Shown here piece by piece: positions 11,345-23,023 of a DNA stretch of 64,000 bases. The translations under genes were made by a program, and so were the position numbers. The DNA comes from Tetradesmus obliquus. Taxonomy: Eukaryota; Chlorophyta; Chlorophyceae; Sphaeropleales; Scenedesmaceae. Under the pieces are notes generated by a model, which was not told where the DNA came from, did not search any database, and saw nothing but the letters and a program-made list of their open reading frames with translations. The stretch covers positions 4,740,716-4,804,715 of the forward strand of contig CP126204.1 of the NCBI GenBank assembly GCA_030272155.1, in the 5' to 3' direction. Numbering within the stretch: the first letter of the stretch is position 1; the number at the start of each line of letters is the position of its first letter.

Positions 11345-14094
11345 GCAGAGGGAAGCTATGAGCTGTGCAGAGATGATGATGCGCAAAGTAAAGTCACAGG
11401 CACAAACTGCAATTTCACAGCGCTGGCCGCCTGCCGCACCAGCTGTATGCGGTGCTACTGTGCACTGTGCCTCACCAGCTGTATGTGGCATGGTGAGATC
11501 TTGAGACGCGACGATGCCACAGCATTGCCGCATATACTGAGCACTGCTACCCACCAACTGAATGTAGTAGTACTGCGCCTCGTTGAACAGCTGCATGCTA
11601 TTTGACAAAAACCTCTCACAAAAGCCCGCAAAACAGCAGTTCCCCAAGGCATTGCGTGCCCCGCCGCTCACCAGCTGTATGTAGTACTAGTAGTACTGCG
11701 CCTCGTTGACCAGCAACATGCTATTTGACAAAGACCTCTCACAAATGCCCGCGAAACAGTATTTCCCGAAGGCACCGCATGCCCCGCCGCTCACCAGCTG
11801 TATGTAGTAGTACTGCGCCTCGCTGACGAGGCGTGCGTGGTAGCGGTAGCGCTCGATGTAGGCCAGGTTGCTGGCCAGGCAGGTGGGGCGCGCACGAATG
11901 ACCGCCAGGATGAGCAGCGGCGTGAAGTCGTCAGCGCCTGAGGGCCCCAGCAGCAGCAGCAGCAGCAGCAGCGGCGGCGGCGGATCACTTTAGGTTTGAA
12001 GCGATGAGGTGCACTGCTGCTGAGCCAGTGACACTTACACGTACTTGGACACGTACACACATGATGCAGGCAGCGGCAGCACAGTGGAAATGCAACTGCT
12101 GCAGCTCGCAAGGCAGCACACAAAATGCAGCAAGCCACAGCACGCGCTGCAAGGCCTGAGTGTATAGGCAGCTGCAGGTACAGCTGTGCTTGAAGGTTGT
12201 TGGCTGTGCTGCACAGTGCTTTGTAACACAGCAGCCTGTGGTCGTCCATCAGGCCGACCAGAGGGGCAAGCGAGGAGCACATGACCTGCAGGCAGCGTCC
12301 CTGCAGCATTACTCACCGATGCCGTCTGCCGTGCTGCGCGATGTGAGCAGGTTGTTGAGCATGCGGCAGCAGTTGAGGATGCACACCAGCTTGTCGCGAG
12401 GAGCCTGGCAGCAGCAGCAGCAAGCAGGGCAGCAGCGCAGTCTCAGCGCCTGTTGCTAGGGCTGAGCTGATGCCAAGCATGGCCATCGCACCTTGCCAAT
12501 GAATTGCACAGCAAGCACTGTACTTGGATCGCTGCTTGATTCCACCTGCAGGCATGCTCACTCATCGCACTGACACATCACTCTTACTGAATGGCCAGCC
12601 GTTTCCCCCCACCTCAACCCTCCCCCACCTCAACGCATGGCTGGCCATACACAGCACACTCAGATCTTGGCAACCCCTCTCCTCCAATGCCCCACCCACC
12701 TTGAAGTTGTTCATCCTGTTGAGCTCCGCAGCAGCGCGTGCCAGGCAGCCCTCATCCACGATGCCATCAGGCACCTCCAGGTGCTGCGGCTGCACAAAGC
12801 CCAGCCCTGTGCAGCGCACCGCCAGCAGCTCATCTCGCTCCACGTCATCGGGGGCCGCCCTGAAGGTGCGCTCATGCAGCTTGGTCATCAAGTACTTCTC
12901 CATGGCCTGCAGGGGCAGTGCAATGAGACACAGCAACGCAACATGCAGTGAGCCACACAGCAGTACACCACTACACGTCAGCTTGGTCGTCAAGTACTTC
13001 TCCATGGCCTGCAGGCGTCAGTTGAAAAACACATTTGTTGCTAGCCTGCCTGCATGTCGTGATGTGTATCCTCTCTCCGTTTGACACAGAGCCGCGGCGC
13101 ACACATCATGGCCATAATGTACTGTGCTTCATGGCGTGCAGGGCACTCCTTCAATGGCAGCGCATTACAATGTAAGCAACCATGCTCTCTGTTTGTTTGC
13201 ATCTCAGCAGCAGCTGTGGCTGCTGCTGCTGCTGTTGCTGTTACGTGCGACACACAGCACTCAAGACACACATGTCATGCTGCCTGTGGGGTTGCATTTG
13301 GGCCGCGCATATGTTGCTGCTGCCGCCGGGCGCACCTCAGTCGCCGCGTCCAGCTCAGCGGGGCTGCTGGCCGCGAACAGTGGGTGCTTGGCCATGGCCG
13401 TCTCCATCTGCTGCAGGAAGCCCTGCGGGGTGAGCAGCAAGCAGCAGCAGCAGCAGCAACAGCAGCAACAGCAGCAACAACAGCAGCAGCAGGCACGTGC
13501 GTGTGTCACTGCCTGGGCCTGCCAATGTTGTGCAGGGTGTTTAGAGCTGTGCTGTACAGCAGGGCAGTTTCGATTACAGCAGGCATCATGATGTACAGCT
13601 GACATGGAGTCACAATCATGTAAACTTCCAAAGCAAGGGTCAACATGCATGCATTTGCATTCTGCTGCCGCAGCTGTTGCCGCTGTCCTCACTGGTGCTG
13701 CTGCTGTGCTCAGCTGCTGCTGCAGGTGGTTGCACGCACCTGCACTGCCTGGCTGTCAGCCTCCGCATTTGGTGTGCGGTGCTTGAAATCCTTCATAAAA
13801 CTGCAGCAGCAGTACCAACAAGCACAGCAGCAGCAGGGGGCTCCATACTTTCAATGCACAGTGCAACAGCAGCGGGACTGAACTGGGGTTGTGTGGGTGG
13901 GATGCAGAAAGTCCCAGCAGCTGCCTCTGGATGCACTGCCGGCTTTGACTGCTGTGCTAAGGCACTCTTGCTCCTCCAACTTACGTGTTGATGGCTCGCA
14001 CCAAGTCCTTCGCCTGGTCCATGTTCATGACTTCAATGAACTGGTTGAAAGCCAAAGGCACAGCCGCGTTCTGTGCCGTATCCGGGTCGGCCAT
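9325..14094 (-). CDS. VPS9A: VPS9-domain Rab5 guanine nucleotide exchange factor (VPS9a/Rabex-5 type)
   Basis: Seven exons join in phase: 14094-13985, 13800-13740, 13422-13336, 12906-12700, 12404-12317, 11937-11795 and 11307-9325, giving 892 residues. Residues 1-155 match the helical bundle of plant VPS9a (METAMAKHPLF, MEKYLMTKLHERTF, PQHLEVPD). Residues 156-265 are the VPS9 catalytic core (APRDKLVCILNCC, ADDFTPLLILAVI, SNLAYIERY, SEAQYYYIQL, SAATFIEMMDA). This family loads GTP on Rab5-type GTPases at endosomes. The Asp and Pro of ADDFTP are present, but the Thr normally found in the YYFTN motif is Ile. Residues 266-892 are a long Gln/Ala/Pro-rich tail not typical of plant VPS9a, with an acidic DDDDDLFGDF segment and a Leu-Leu-Asp end that resemble clathrin-adaptor peptides (inference). 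The ATG follows the conserved start of the bundle. The gene is divergent from the orphan gene at 14498. Confidence 0.9.
11551..11815 (-). repeat. Three copies of the VPS9 exon 6 donor edge
   Basis: The last ~20 bases of exon 6 plus about 100 bases of intron recur at spacings of 117 and 123 bp (the core tactgcgcct starts at 11571, 11694 and 11811 on the plus strand). Each copy ends in a usable minus-strand GT donor. The middle copy has an extra in-frame TAG; the outer intronic copy is open. Confidence 0.85.
12979..13014 (-). repeat. Copy of the VPS9 exon 4 acceptor edge
   Basis: About 36 bases at 12979-13014 repeat the exon 4 start and its CAG acceptor (12876-12909), encoding Ala-Met-Glu-Lys-Tyr-Leu again with few changes. 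It lies in intron 3, about 103 bp upstream of the real exon. Confidence 0.8.
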
Positions 14095-14497
14095 GGTTTA
14101 TTCGTTTCGATCTTGAAAATTCACAGGTCAAACGTCGGCAGACGCCCGGGCTAGTGCCTCTGCGCTCTGATCAGGGGACTGTGGGAACAGCAGCAGGAAC
14201 CTCCCATGGCGTGAGGCACAGCCAGCAAGAAGCAGAGCTTGATGTTCGCTTTAGAGTCCTGCTGCTTGCAGTCGACGCACGTGCTGGTTGCCTAGGGCTC
14301 AAGGCTGGACGGGTGTGTTACCTCGGCTTGAATTTCTGTTTGCGTCAGGCGATCCATATGCATCCCTGCGGCTGCAATGATTGTATTGCTGCTCGGTAAC
14401 ATAGGCTGTTAGCAAGACTTTGAGCAGCTCCTGCCAGTCAGATGCACATCACCAACCACCTGGCGCGCCCTCACAACGCAATCAGCAGTTGTCGCGA
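14095..14497. promoter_or_regulatory. Bidirectional promoter region
   Basis: Only about 400 bases separate the VPS9 start (minus) from the orphan gene start (plus). No TATA box at a usual distance is obvious. I see no other feature. Confidence 0.45.
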
Positions 14498-15896
14498 ATG
14501 TTTGCAGCAGTAGGTGTAGCAGGACTCTACCTGCTTCAAGCAGCCGGTGGAGGGCGCCTGACGGAGTTTGGCCGCGGCAGTCAGCACACCCAGGAGCAGC
14601 AGGCGCACCAGCCACAGCAGCAACACAAGCAGACAGCAGATGCCCTGCCCAGCTCTCCTGCAAAGCTCAGGCCGCAGCAGTTGCCTCAGGCACGTATCAG
14701 GCATGGCTCAGTTGTGTTCTTCCAGGACAAGCGCGGCCAGACAGCACTGGTACAGCCATGCGGCACAGGCCGCAGCACCTGGCAGATGGCAGTGACGTGC
14801 GCTGCCAGCGGCAGTAGCAGCATGCTGAAAGGTTAGTGGAGAGGGGATATGTGCATGGTTGATATTTGGCCGGCATGCACACAGAGCATTGTAGCTGACA
14901 GTAACGGTGCATTGTTGCGTCCAGTGGCTGCAGTTTTGGTGGAGCAAGCGAGCAAGTGGATAACAGCACAGCGCGAAAGGTGCATTGCTGCAGAACATCT
15001 GTGTCTCTGCATGTCAGCCAGCAGCAGCGGCATCTGGTGTCTTGGTGCGTGCTCACCACCATCCACACCGCATTGCAATCGAATGAGTACACTTGCACTG
15101 CTTGCCTGCGCATCCTGCTGACTTCTGTTATACCATACACTGCTGTGCTGCTGCAGGCGAGGCTGAGCTGTGCTATGTGCCAGCAGAGGCGCTGTTCTTG
15201 GCAGTGCAGGTCGACAGTGACAGCGGCAGCAGCAACAGCAGCAACATGTTTGCATTCAGGAGCCTGGGGTGAGCAGAGCATTCTGCGCAAGGCCTCAGCA
15301 TGCACTGCCATTGCTTGCTGCGCCTGCAGCTGCACTTTTGGACTCGCGCGCGGCTGATGCCACCTTTGGTGCTGACATGTACCACCGCAGCTGCACTTGG
15401 CCCATGCAGTCAATTGCATTCATTAAGCTGACCGTGTCATGCACCTAGGGCACGTCAACTGCTGCAGCAGGTTTCCTCATGCGCTATGCAATGCTGCATG
15501 TGCTGTGCTGTGTTGTGTGTGCCTGCGCGCAGCGCTGAGGGGCGCTACCCATCTGCCGGGCAGCCCATGCTGCCAGTTGCATGCATAACTCCAACTGACT
15601 ATGTCGTACAAGCAGGGGGACCTCGCTGCTGTAGCGAGCATTTGTCAGCCGTTGCCCCCTGCATCTGCTGCTCTCTGCGGTGTGTGCCTTGCTGCAGCGC
15701 TGAGGGGCGTTACCTGGCAGCCAGCCGCGACCTCTCCCAACCGCCAGTGCTGGAGGCGCAGCGAGTGACAACGGCAGGGCAGTGGCGGCTGACGCCTGGC
15801 GGCCTTGTCAACGTGCAGCACAGCCACAAGGTGCGGCATGGGCGCTCCACATCTGAGGGCAGCAGAGTGCTCGCAGTGGAGTCACGTGTGACCTAA
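14498..15896 (+). CDS. Three-exon orphan protein with hydrophobic N-terminus
   Basis: Exons 14498-14831, 15157-15268 and 15698-15896 join in phase and encode 214 residues. The first ~16 residues (MFAAVGVAGLYLLQAA) form a short hydrophobic segment, then a His/Gln-rich linker, then a compact region with VVFFQDKRGQTALVQP, GEAELCYVPAEALFLAVQVD and GQWRLTPGGLVNVQHSHKV that looks like a beta-rich fold. The ATG is the first in the frame after the promoter. I do not recognise the family. The N-terminus could be a membrane anchor or part of an organelle leader. Exon 3 has an upstream partial copy of its acceptor edge. It is head-to-head with the VPS9 gene, so the two may share regulation. Confidence 0.65.
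15527..15556 (+). repeat. Copy of the orphan gene exon 3 acceptor edge
   Basis: The acceptor and first ~20 bases of exon 3 (15692-15716, CGCTGAGGGGCGTTACC) occur earlier at 15527-15551 with one change. The upstream copy is a possible alternative acceptor. Confidence 0.7.
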
Positions 15897-16227
15897 ATGG
15901 CTTAAAAGTGATGGTCACACAACAACCTTGCCAGCTGCAAGTCCCACGAACATATACAGCATTGCGGCAGCTCATGGCGCTGTAGCAGTGGCGGCTGTGT
16001 GCTGTGCAGGCATGGGTATGCCAGGCATGTGGGGCCAGCTCAGGGCTTTCCCAGGACTCACTTTGAGTCGCAAAAGCCTATGCCACACACTAGACGCGCC
16101 AGCTTTGGGTGCAAGCATACGTGCAGTACATTCCTGCAGCTCGTTGATGCCGCAGCATTGGCTGCGGTGCGCTGTGCGGCACTTGGCTGGTTGGCACCTG
16201 GTGCGGCTGTTGTGCTGTGCGTGCCGT
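15897..16227. other. Spacer before the coiled-coil gene
   Basis: Contains the 3' UTR of the orphan gene and probably the promoter or first exon of the coiled-coil gene. One possible small exon (about 16138-16165) cannot be confirmed. Confidence 0.4.
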
Positions 16228-19200
16228 ATGCGTCTTGAGCAGATGTCCTGCGCATGCTTGCATCTGAAGCTGCTGCTGCTGCTGCTGCTGCCGCAGAAGC
16301 TGGGCTACAGCGTGCACGAGGCCAAGGCGGTGCCGCTGGAGGGGGCTGGGTCCCTGGCAGGGCTGGAGCGTGTCTGTGAGGGCCAGCAGGCCCGGCAACA
16401 GGCGCAGGTGCGTGGCCTGCTGGCAGCCGGCAGCCTGGCTGTGCAAGCATATGTTGAGTCTAGCTTGGATGCTCAAGCCAGACCGCAAATGATCCAGTGT
16501 TTGCAGAGCACATGTGGGGCGCATGGCCGGTGTTAGGCCTGCAGCTGTTGTTGACAATTTAGATCAAAACAGCCGGTGTGTGCGTGCTGGCTGCGCTGTG
16601 CTGTGCCTGCAGGCGTCCGCCAACGAGGCTGCCTGCAAGCAGCTGGAGCGCACGCTGCAGGACATCACCGCCAAGCTGGTGGCAGATAGGCAGGAGCACG
16701 CAGACAAGGTGCGGCGGCCACTGAAGGCAGTAACTTGTTGCTGTTGGACTGTGCTGTGCAGCATGGCGGTGGGTGACAGGCGGCTGCGTCAGACAGGCTG
16801 CGGCATGCAGTGAGCCGGCTGCTGGCGGTAGGGGTGAATGCGTTGGTTGATGTGTAGTAGCGTTGTGTGGCTGCAGGGCGTGCCCAGCAGGGCCTCACAA
16901 AGCAGCTGCATGGTGCATTGGAGATCCTCACAACACATGCAAATGCAGCCTATCATGCTGACAGTGTAGGGCTCATGTGCAGCTCATGCCATGGAAGTTG
17001 ATGTCGTGTCATTTGGCGTGTTGAAACTGTGTGTGCTGCTGTCGCTGCCGCAGGTAGAGCATCTTACAGAGCAGTTGTGTGTCTGGAAGGACCGCGCGCG
17101 GCGGCTGGATGCGGAGCTGCGGCAGCAGCAGCAGGCGCAGCAGCAGGCCAGCCAGCAGCTTCAGGAGCTGCAGGCGCAGCACCAGGTGCGGCTCCAGTGC
17201 TGGCATGGTAGCGTCACCAGCACTGCTTGGCTGAATGCAAAAATCACGATGTGTCTTTGTTGGCCTCCTGTCACTGGGATGGGCTGTAGATGACTATCCT
17301 TCTCTCCAGCAGCATGTGCCTGTGCATCCGGCTGTCATTTGTGGGCGTTTTGATTCCATGTGCCAGGTTGTGTGTGTTGGCGCTCCCCACTCCGCCTGCC
17401 CCTGCTTGCCATGCGCACAAAACACAATTGTGCTTCCTGCTGGCCTGCACATGCTGCTGCTGCTGCTGCTGCTGCAGCGTGACGAGTCTGAGCTGGGGTC
17501 GGCCTACCAGGAGGTGGCAGCACTGCAGCAGCAGCTAGCGGAGCAGCAGCAGCATGCGCTGCAGCAGCGCCAGGCGATGCAGGACGCGCTGGCCAGGTGG
17601 GGTGGCTGCTGCAGGGGTGGCAGCCGCCTGCGGCAGCACGAGTGTCGGCTGTGGCAGTGATGCATCCTCAGCAGCATTTGGGCCTGGCTGTTGTGGCTGC
17701 CTAAGATGCTTTGTGTAGCATGCATGGCACCAACAGGATATGCGCGATTCACATCCCCAGCATGGCAAGCCACAGCCATATGCAAACTCTCTGTGAACAG
17801 CGCAACAACGGTCCTGATCTTGCATGTAAGTGTGCTGCTGGGACACTTGTTTTCTGCTGCTGCTCCTGCTGCCAGGGAGCTTGCTGCGCGTGATGCGGAG
17901 CTGGCTGAGGCGGCGGCTGCGCAGCAGGCGCGGCTGGAGCAGCAGGCGCTGCGGCACGCCAAGGAGAGCCGGCAGTGGGTGAGGGACATGGGGCTGGCGC
18001 CGGGGACTCACCGGATGTGTGCAGAGGGCTGCGTTTGCATGGTACTCAATGGACTAGCTTGCTTTGCAGACGCACTTGCTGCTGCGCATATGTGTGGCCA
18101 GCCAGCTTGACAGCCATCATGTGTTGGCTGCATTGCCGTGCTGCCCGCTCTTGTTGCTGCTGCTGCCTCCTGGTCTGCCAGGCTGAGGTGCGCAGCCGGC
18201 TGGAGCACCACCTCCATGGCAAGGACGACGACATCGCGGCGCTGAGCGGGCAGGTCACGCGCCTGGACCACGCGCTCAAGGTGGGTGGCGGGTGTTGGTG
18301 TGCAGCTGGCTGGCTGTTCTGCAGTGGGAAGTGATAAGGGAGTGGCTGCTGTATGATGCTGCCACACTGCCGGTGAAGACTAACCGCCTACAGCCATGGC
18401 ACTGGCTCTTGAACAGGATGCAGATATGTGCAGGTGCCTAGTAGGTACATGTTCCCCATCTCAGCTTGTGTCCATGGGCTGACTGCTTCTGGCGTTGGTG
18501 ATGTTGCTGTGCCTGCCGCCTGGGCTCCTGTGTGCCTGCTGCAGCAAGTGCAGCGGCTGATGGGCGGCAACAGCAGGCGGCAGCAGCTGGACCGCGCCTC
18601 GCTGGACGCGGTGTCCATCCAGCAGCTGCAGGCCGCGGTGGCGCAGTTTGCGCAGGGCGAGGTGATGCTGCCGCCGCCCTCGCCCGGCTACAGGTGGGTT
18701 GGTGCTGCTGGGCTACACGGCTGCAGCAGAGGTATTGCTGGTTTGAGGTGGCTGTGCTGTGCAGATAACGAAGTTGCATTGAGGCCCTTGAAGCTTTGCT
18801 TGGTCTTGGCATGGCGATTGGTAATGGCAGTCTGGGGCAAAAGGGTGCACTGCATGTTTGTGTTGATGTGACCAACATAAGTCAAGTGCGATGGCTTGAG
18901 GTGCAGGTAATGGGCGACGTGGTGCTTGTTATGCATTGTGTGCATGCTGCAACCTGGCTGGCAGCCGTGTGGAAGGCTGGCTGCCGCACTTGTTAGCACT
19001 GCTGATGGATGTCCTGCAAGCGCTGCTGCCGCCGTGACTGCTGCTGCAAGACCTACCACTGCGTTTGTGCTAGCTTCTGCTACTGATGTGCTTTCCTGCT
19101 TGTTTTCTTTTGCTGCTGCAGCTCACTGCACGAGTCGCGTGCACTGCATGCACTGCTGGTCAGCAGCCAGGCCAGCGATGGCAGCGCAGCAAGCACCCAC

Positions 19201-20506
19201 GAGCAGGACGCAGTGCCGCAGCTGACGCTGCCGCTGCAGGACGCGCCCCACCACAGCAGCCAGCAGCAGCAGCACCGGCGGCCGCTCAGTGCGCAGGCCT
19301 ACTACGGCAGCAGCGGGGGCGACCTGGGCCCAGCAGCTGACCAGAGCCCAGGCGGCAGCATACAGGTGCGGCAGCTGCAGCAGAGCATGCCTTGTGCTGC
19401 CGGCTGGCACGCGCTCTGGATGTGTGGCAAGATATGCCGCAAAAGGATTATCTTCTGCTGACGCCCCCGTATGATGTGCTGCTGCGTGGCGTTCTGGTGT
19501 GCCGTGGATGAAGAGCCTGGCGGCTAAGCTGTCTGTACTTGTGTCTCTTTGTGCTTTTGTGTTGCAATGCTGCTTGATATGCAGGAGTCGCCTCGCCCAG
19601 CGCTGGGCTCTGTGGGTGCGCTGACCAGCACCTGCGAGGCGCACGACTCGCCCCTGCTCAAGCTGGCAGCAAGCGCCAGCGCATCAAGCACTGGTGCTCT
19701 GCTGAGGGGCAGCCAGCAGCAGCAGCGTGTAGGCGCGCTGGGCAGCAGCAGGGTGGGCGGCATGAGCCAGCGCAGCAGGTGAGGCGCGCCATGTGATGTG
19801 TGCAGCCGTGATGACTGCTGACAGACGCCATCCACCAGCTACAAGGGGAGCACTGCACAGCTTCCTGAGCAACAGGAGGTCATGCAGCAGGAGCTTGTGT
19901 GCACATGTGCTGATACCCACTTGCTGTGCGCGTGTGGCAGGCGCTCAGGCAAAGCTTGTACTGTGTCACGTTGTTGATTGCCGCAGGCCGCCTGTGCCTA
20001 CTTCCAGCAGTACGTCTGCTGGCGCCAACTGGCTGGCGGCAGCTGCAGCTGCAGGCAAGGAAGCGGCAGGCAGCAGCAGCTGGGCGGGAAGCTCAGGTGG
20101 GCAAGGGCAGGGGGCTGTGCTGGCTGCACCAGTAGTGGGGCCACCGTTGCTTGTGGCTGGCAGCTTGTCCGTTGCCAGCAATTGGCCTGTCATGGAAGCT
20201 GACCCAGCCGGCTGCAAAGCAGCTTGCAGGAGCTCAGCTCAGCTCACAAAAAGTGACGGCTACTCGCGCTGCTCGCCGTTCAACCTGTCACTGCATCGCC
20301 CTGCAGGCACTCCTGGACGGCATGGCATGCGCACTGGCAGCAACAGCAGCAGCGTCGGCGGCAGCCGCATCGCTGCGCCGGGTGCTGCAGACGAGGCGGT
20401 GCTGCCAGCTGGCGGCGTGTGGGGCATGGCTGATGTGGGCGCCAGCGGCGGCAGCAGGCGGGCAGCCAGCTCGGCAGCCAGCGAGGAGCATGCCGGAGGG
20501 TGAGGC

Positions 20507-20544
<38 letters not shown>

Positions 20545-21033
20545 GAGTCTGGTGTGGGGTTGTGCGCAGCTCCTCAACACATGCTGCATGCTGCTGCTGG
20601 TGCTGCTGCAGGCATTGCAAAGCAGTCCCAATTTAAGCAATTGGCATGCCTTATGTCAGTCGTCCTCGACGCATCCCCTGCAAGCTGTACCTGTATCTGC
20701 AACACAAGAGCAGAGCACACCCTTATAATCATACATGTATGGAACGTTTGTTGGTTCCCTCCTGTGACGGCGCTGCTCTGCTTGCTTTGGCTGCACTGCT
20801 GCTCTGCAGCCACCGATACTCCTGCTCAGACCTGTCAGACGCAGACAGCGGCAGCACCGCAGGCGGCGACGCTGACGCAGACGCCACCAGCAGCAGCCAG
20901 CAGCAGGGGCCTGCTGGCAGGAGTGAGGCACGGCAGCACAGGCGCAGGAGTAAGGCTGCTGCAGGCCAGCAGCAGGATGATGCAGCAGATGCGTCAGCCA
21001 TTGGTGATGCTGATGCAGACACAGCCAGGTACC

Positions 21034-21070
<37 letters not shown>

Positions 21071-22502
21071 CGATGATGATGATGATGATGAGGATGATAT
21101 GGATGCTATCCACAGCCTGGGGCAAAGCATGGAGGAGGACGTGCTGCGGCAGCAACTGCGCATCAGCAGCCAGCAGCTGCAGAAGCAGCAGCGCGGCGAG
21201 GCGGCCAGCAGCAGCCCGCGGCTGTCTCCTCGCGTGGCGCTGGCGATGCGCGCAGCGGCAGCAGCGGCGACAATAGCAGCCAGCGGTGCGGCGCGGCGCA
21301 GCAGCGGCAGCGGCCTGCTGCCAGTGAGGGAGGAGGAGCAGCATGGCGAGGTGCAGGTGGGTGGCCTTCGCTGCGCGCAGCAGCAGGGCAGGGGGAGGGG
21401 GGAGGGAGTGTGTATTGCGGAAGGGTCGGTGCAGCTGGATCACACTGACACGCCGGGGTGATGAAGGAACTGATGGCACTGGGGGCCATGCAAGCAGACT
21501 AGCAACACACCTTGTTGTGTGCGTGGCTGCTTTATCAGTACGAGGGGACCGTACAGTGTTCACCGTGCTGGCTGCTGTGCGCATCACGTGCTGCTGCCGT
21601 CACTCTGCCACTCTTGTTGCAACAGTCTCACGTGCGTTGTTTTGTGTCTTGCTGCTTTCTGTTTGACCTCCTTTGCAGGCAAACACTACATGTGCGCCTG
21701 CCACACAAGCAGCTGCTGCAACAGCGTTGTGATGAGACCAGTGCATCCGCTGCCTGTGAGGTGCAGCGCGCCATGGCGGCTCTTTACGCCTGGCGCTGCT
21801 AGATGGCGAGTACTGCATGCGGGCCAGCACCTGGTGTTGACGTCGTTGAAACAGCCGGTAGAGTGGCTGGAATGTACGCTGTGCTTGGCAGCCGAATAAC
21901 AGCAAACGCTGCTGGGGCTGACCACGCACGTGCCAGGCATAGGCAGCTGTGTGCGTTGAAAAGCAGACCTGGCCCCACCGTTCATGTGCACGCCGGCTTG
22001 CGTGCCGAACTGTATTTTACACAGGCGGGGCCAGCACACTGCAGCAGAGTATGGAGATGCTGTGTCTTCTGTGCATTGTCTTTGCTGATCGTCAAGTCCG
22101 CAACAGATGTGTTCATGTGGATATATTGACTTAATGGGGAGCAGCTGACGCTTGCCTAGGCACTGCAGGCAAGCTTGGGCCATGCTAGCATGCGCGGTCA
22201 CCCCACCGGGTGCTGTGCAGTCTGCAGTAGGTGGATTGCCACTTCCTACGAAGTAAGAGGTTCTGAACATCTGCTTGGACATGACCGAACCTCACTACCA
22301 CGGCGATACCTGCATGGTTTGTTGCAATTGGCTGGGGGTGCGCTGTGGCAGGGTGGCAGTTGTGATTGTAGTTGTTTGCCAAAACGTTGACTGTGAAAGC
22401 AACAACTGCCGCACAGATCAGCCCCTATTATGATGATTTCATTGTGTTTTGCAGATCTCGCAGACATCCTCTCCACACACGCCGATGACAGACGTGCTTT
22501 GA
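16228..22502 (+). CDS. Coiled-coil protein, about 12 exons, acidic and Ser-rich C-terminal half
   Basis: In-phase exons: 16297-16407 (with an in-frame ATG at 16228), 16613-16708, 17054-17185, 17478-17596, 17876-17978, 18182-18280, 18545-18693, 19122-19365, 19585-19778, 19987-20499 and 20810-21356. The first seven encode a nearly continuous heptad-like coiled coil rich in Leu, Gln, Glu and Arg (for example KQLERTLQDITAKLVADRQE). The rest is low complexity, including about 18 consecutive Asp from a GAT tract near 21034-21090. I do not recognise the family; a cytoskeletal, centrosomal or Golgi-tether role would be usual for such architecture but is inference. The last exon is unresolved: 22455-22502 (phase-compatible, ends MTDVL), about 21679-21731, or read-through to 21461. 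The start is also uncertain. Confidence 0.6.
21034..21093 (+). repeat. GAT/GAC trinucleotide tract encoding poly-Asp
   Basis: Nearly pure GAT repeats with one GAC encode about 18 consecutive aspartates inside the coiled-coil gene's penultimate exon. Confidence 0.9.
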
Positions 22503-23023
22503 CCGCGTGGGGGTTCTATGAGCCACTTGCACCCGTCTAAGTGCCTGCCGCCGTGCACGTACGGACGTCAATCAGACCACTAGATCTCAACGTGCTTTGA
22601 ACAGACGCTGCTGCTTGATTCTGCTGTGTGGTGCTAGCTGTTGCTGACGTTCCAAGCAATCAGACAGCATGCTGGCTCGTGGAGTAAGTCGCACATGCGT
22701 TAGGTGAGCTCAAGCAGAACGCTAGAGTGCACGCAGGTTCGGTAGCACGCTTTTGCCACCCACCAGTGCCTGTCGCACTGCCAGCCCTTGTTCGTTTAGG
22801 CTCTCTCAACGGCCTGAGCGTTGACACACGTCGCTAAAAAGCTGGAAATGTGCACTGTCCAGCAGCAAGCAAGCTTTTGAGCGATCACAGGTGTCACCTC
22901 GGCCTTTCCTGGCGCTGTCTGTCTCCCTAGCAGCCTGATCACACACAGCTAGCTCATTGGAGGCACTGGAACAGCAGACTGTATCACTGAATAGCGATGC
23001 TGCGCCGCTGCTGTGCTGCGCAG
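22503..23023. promoter_or_regulatory. Promoter and unresolved first exon of the peroxiredoxin gene
   Basis: The peroxiredoxin frame has no ATG before a stop at 22992-22994, so the start lies in an upstream exon. An ATG at 22669 followed by a consensus GTAAGT donor at 22684 is a candidate, but its phase does not match the CAG acceptors at 23021-23035. Confidence 0.4.
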
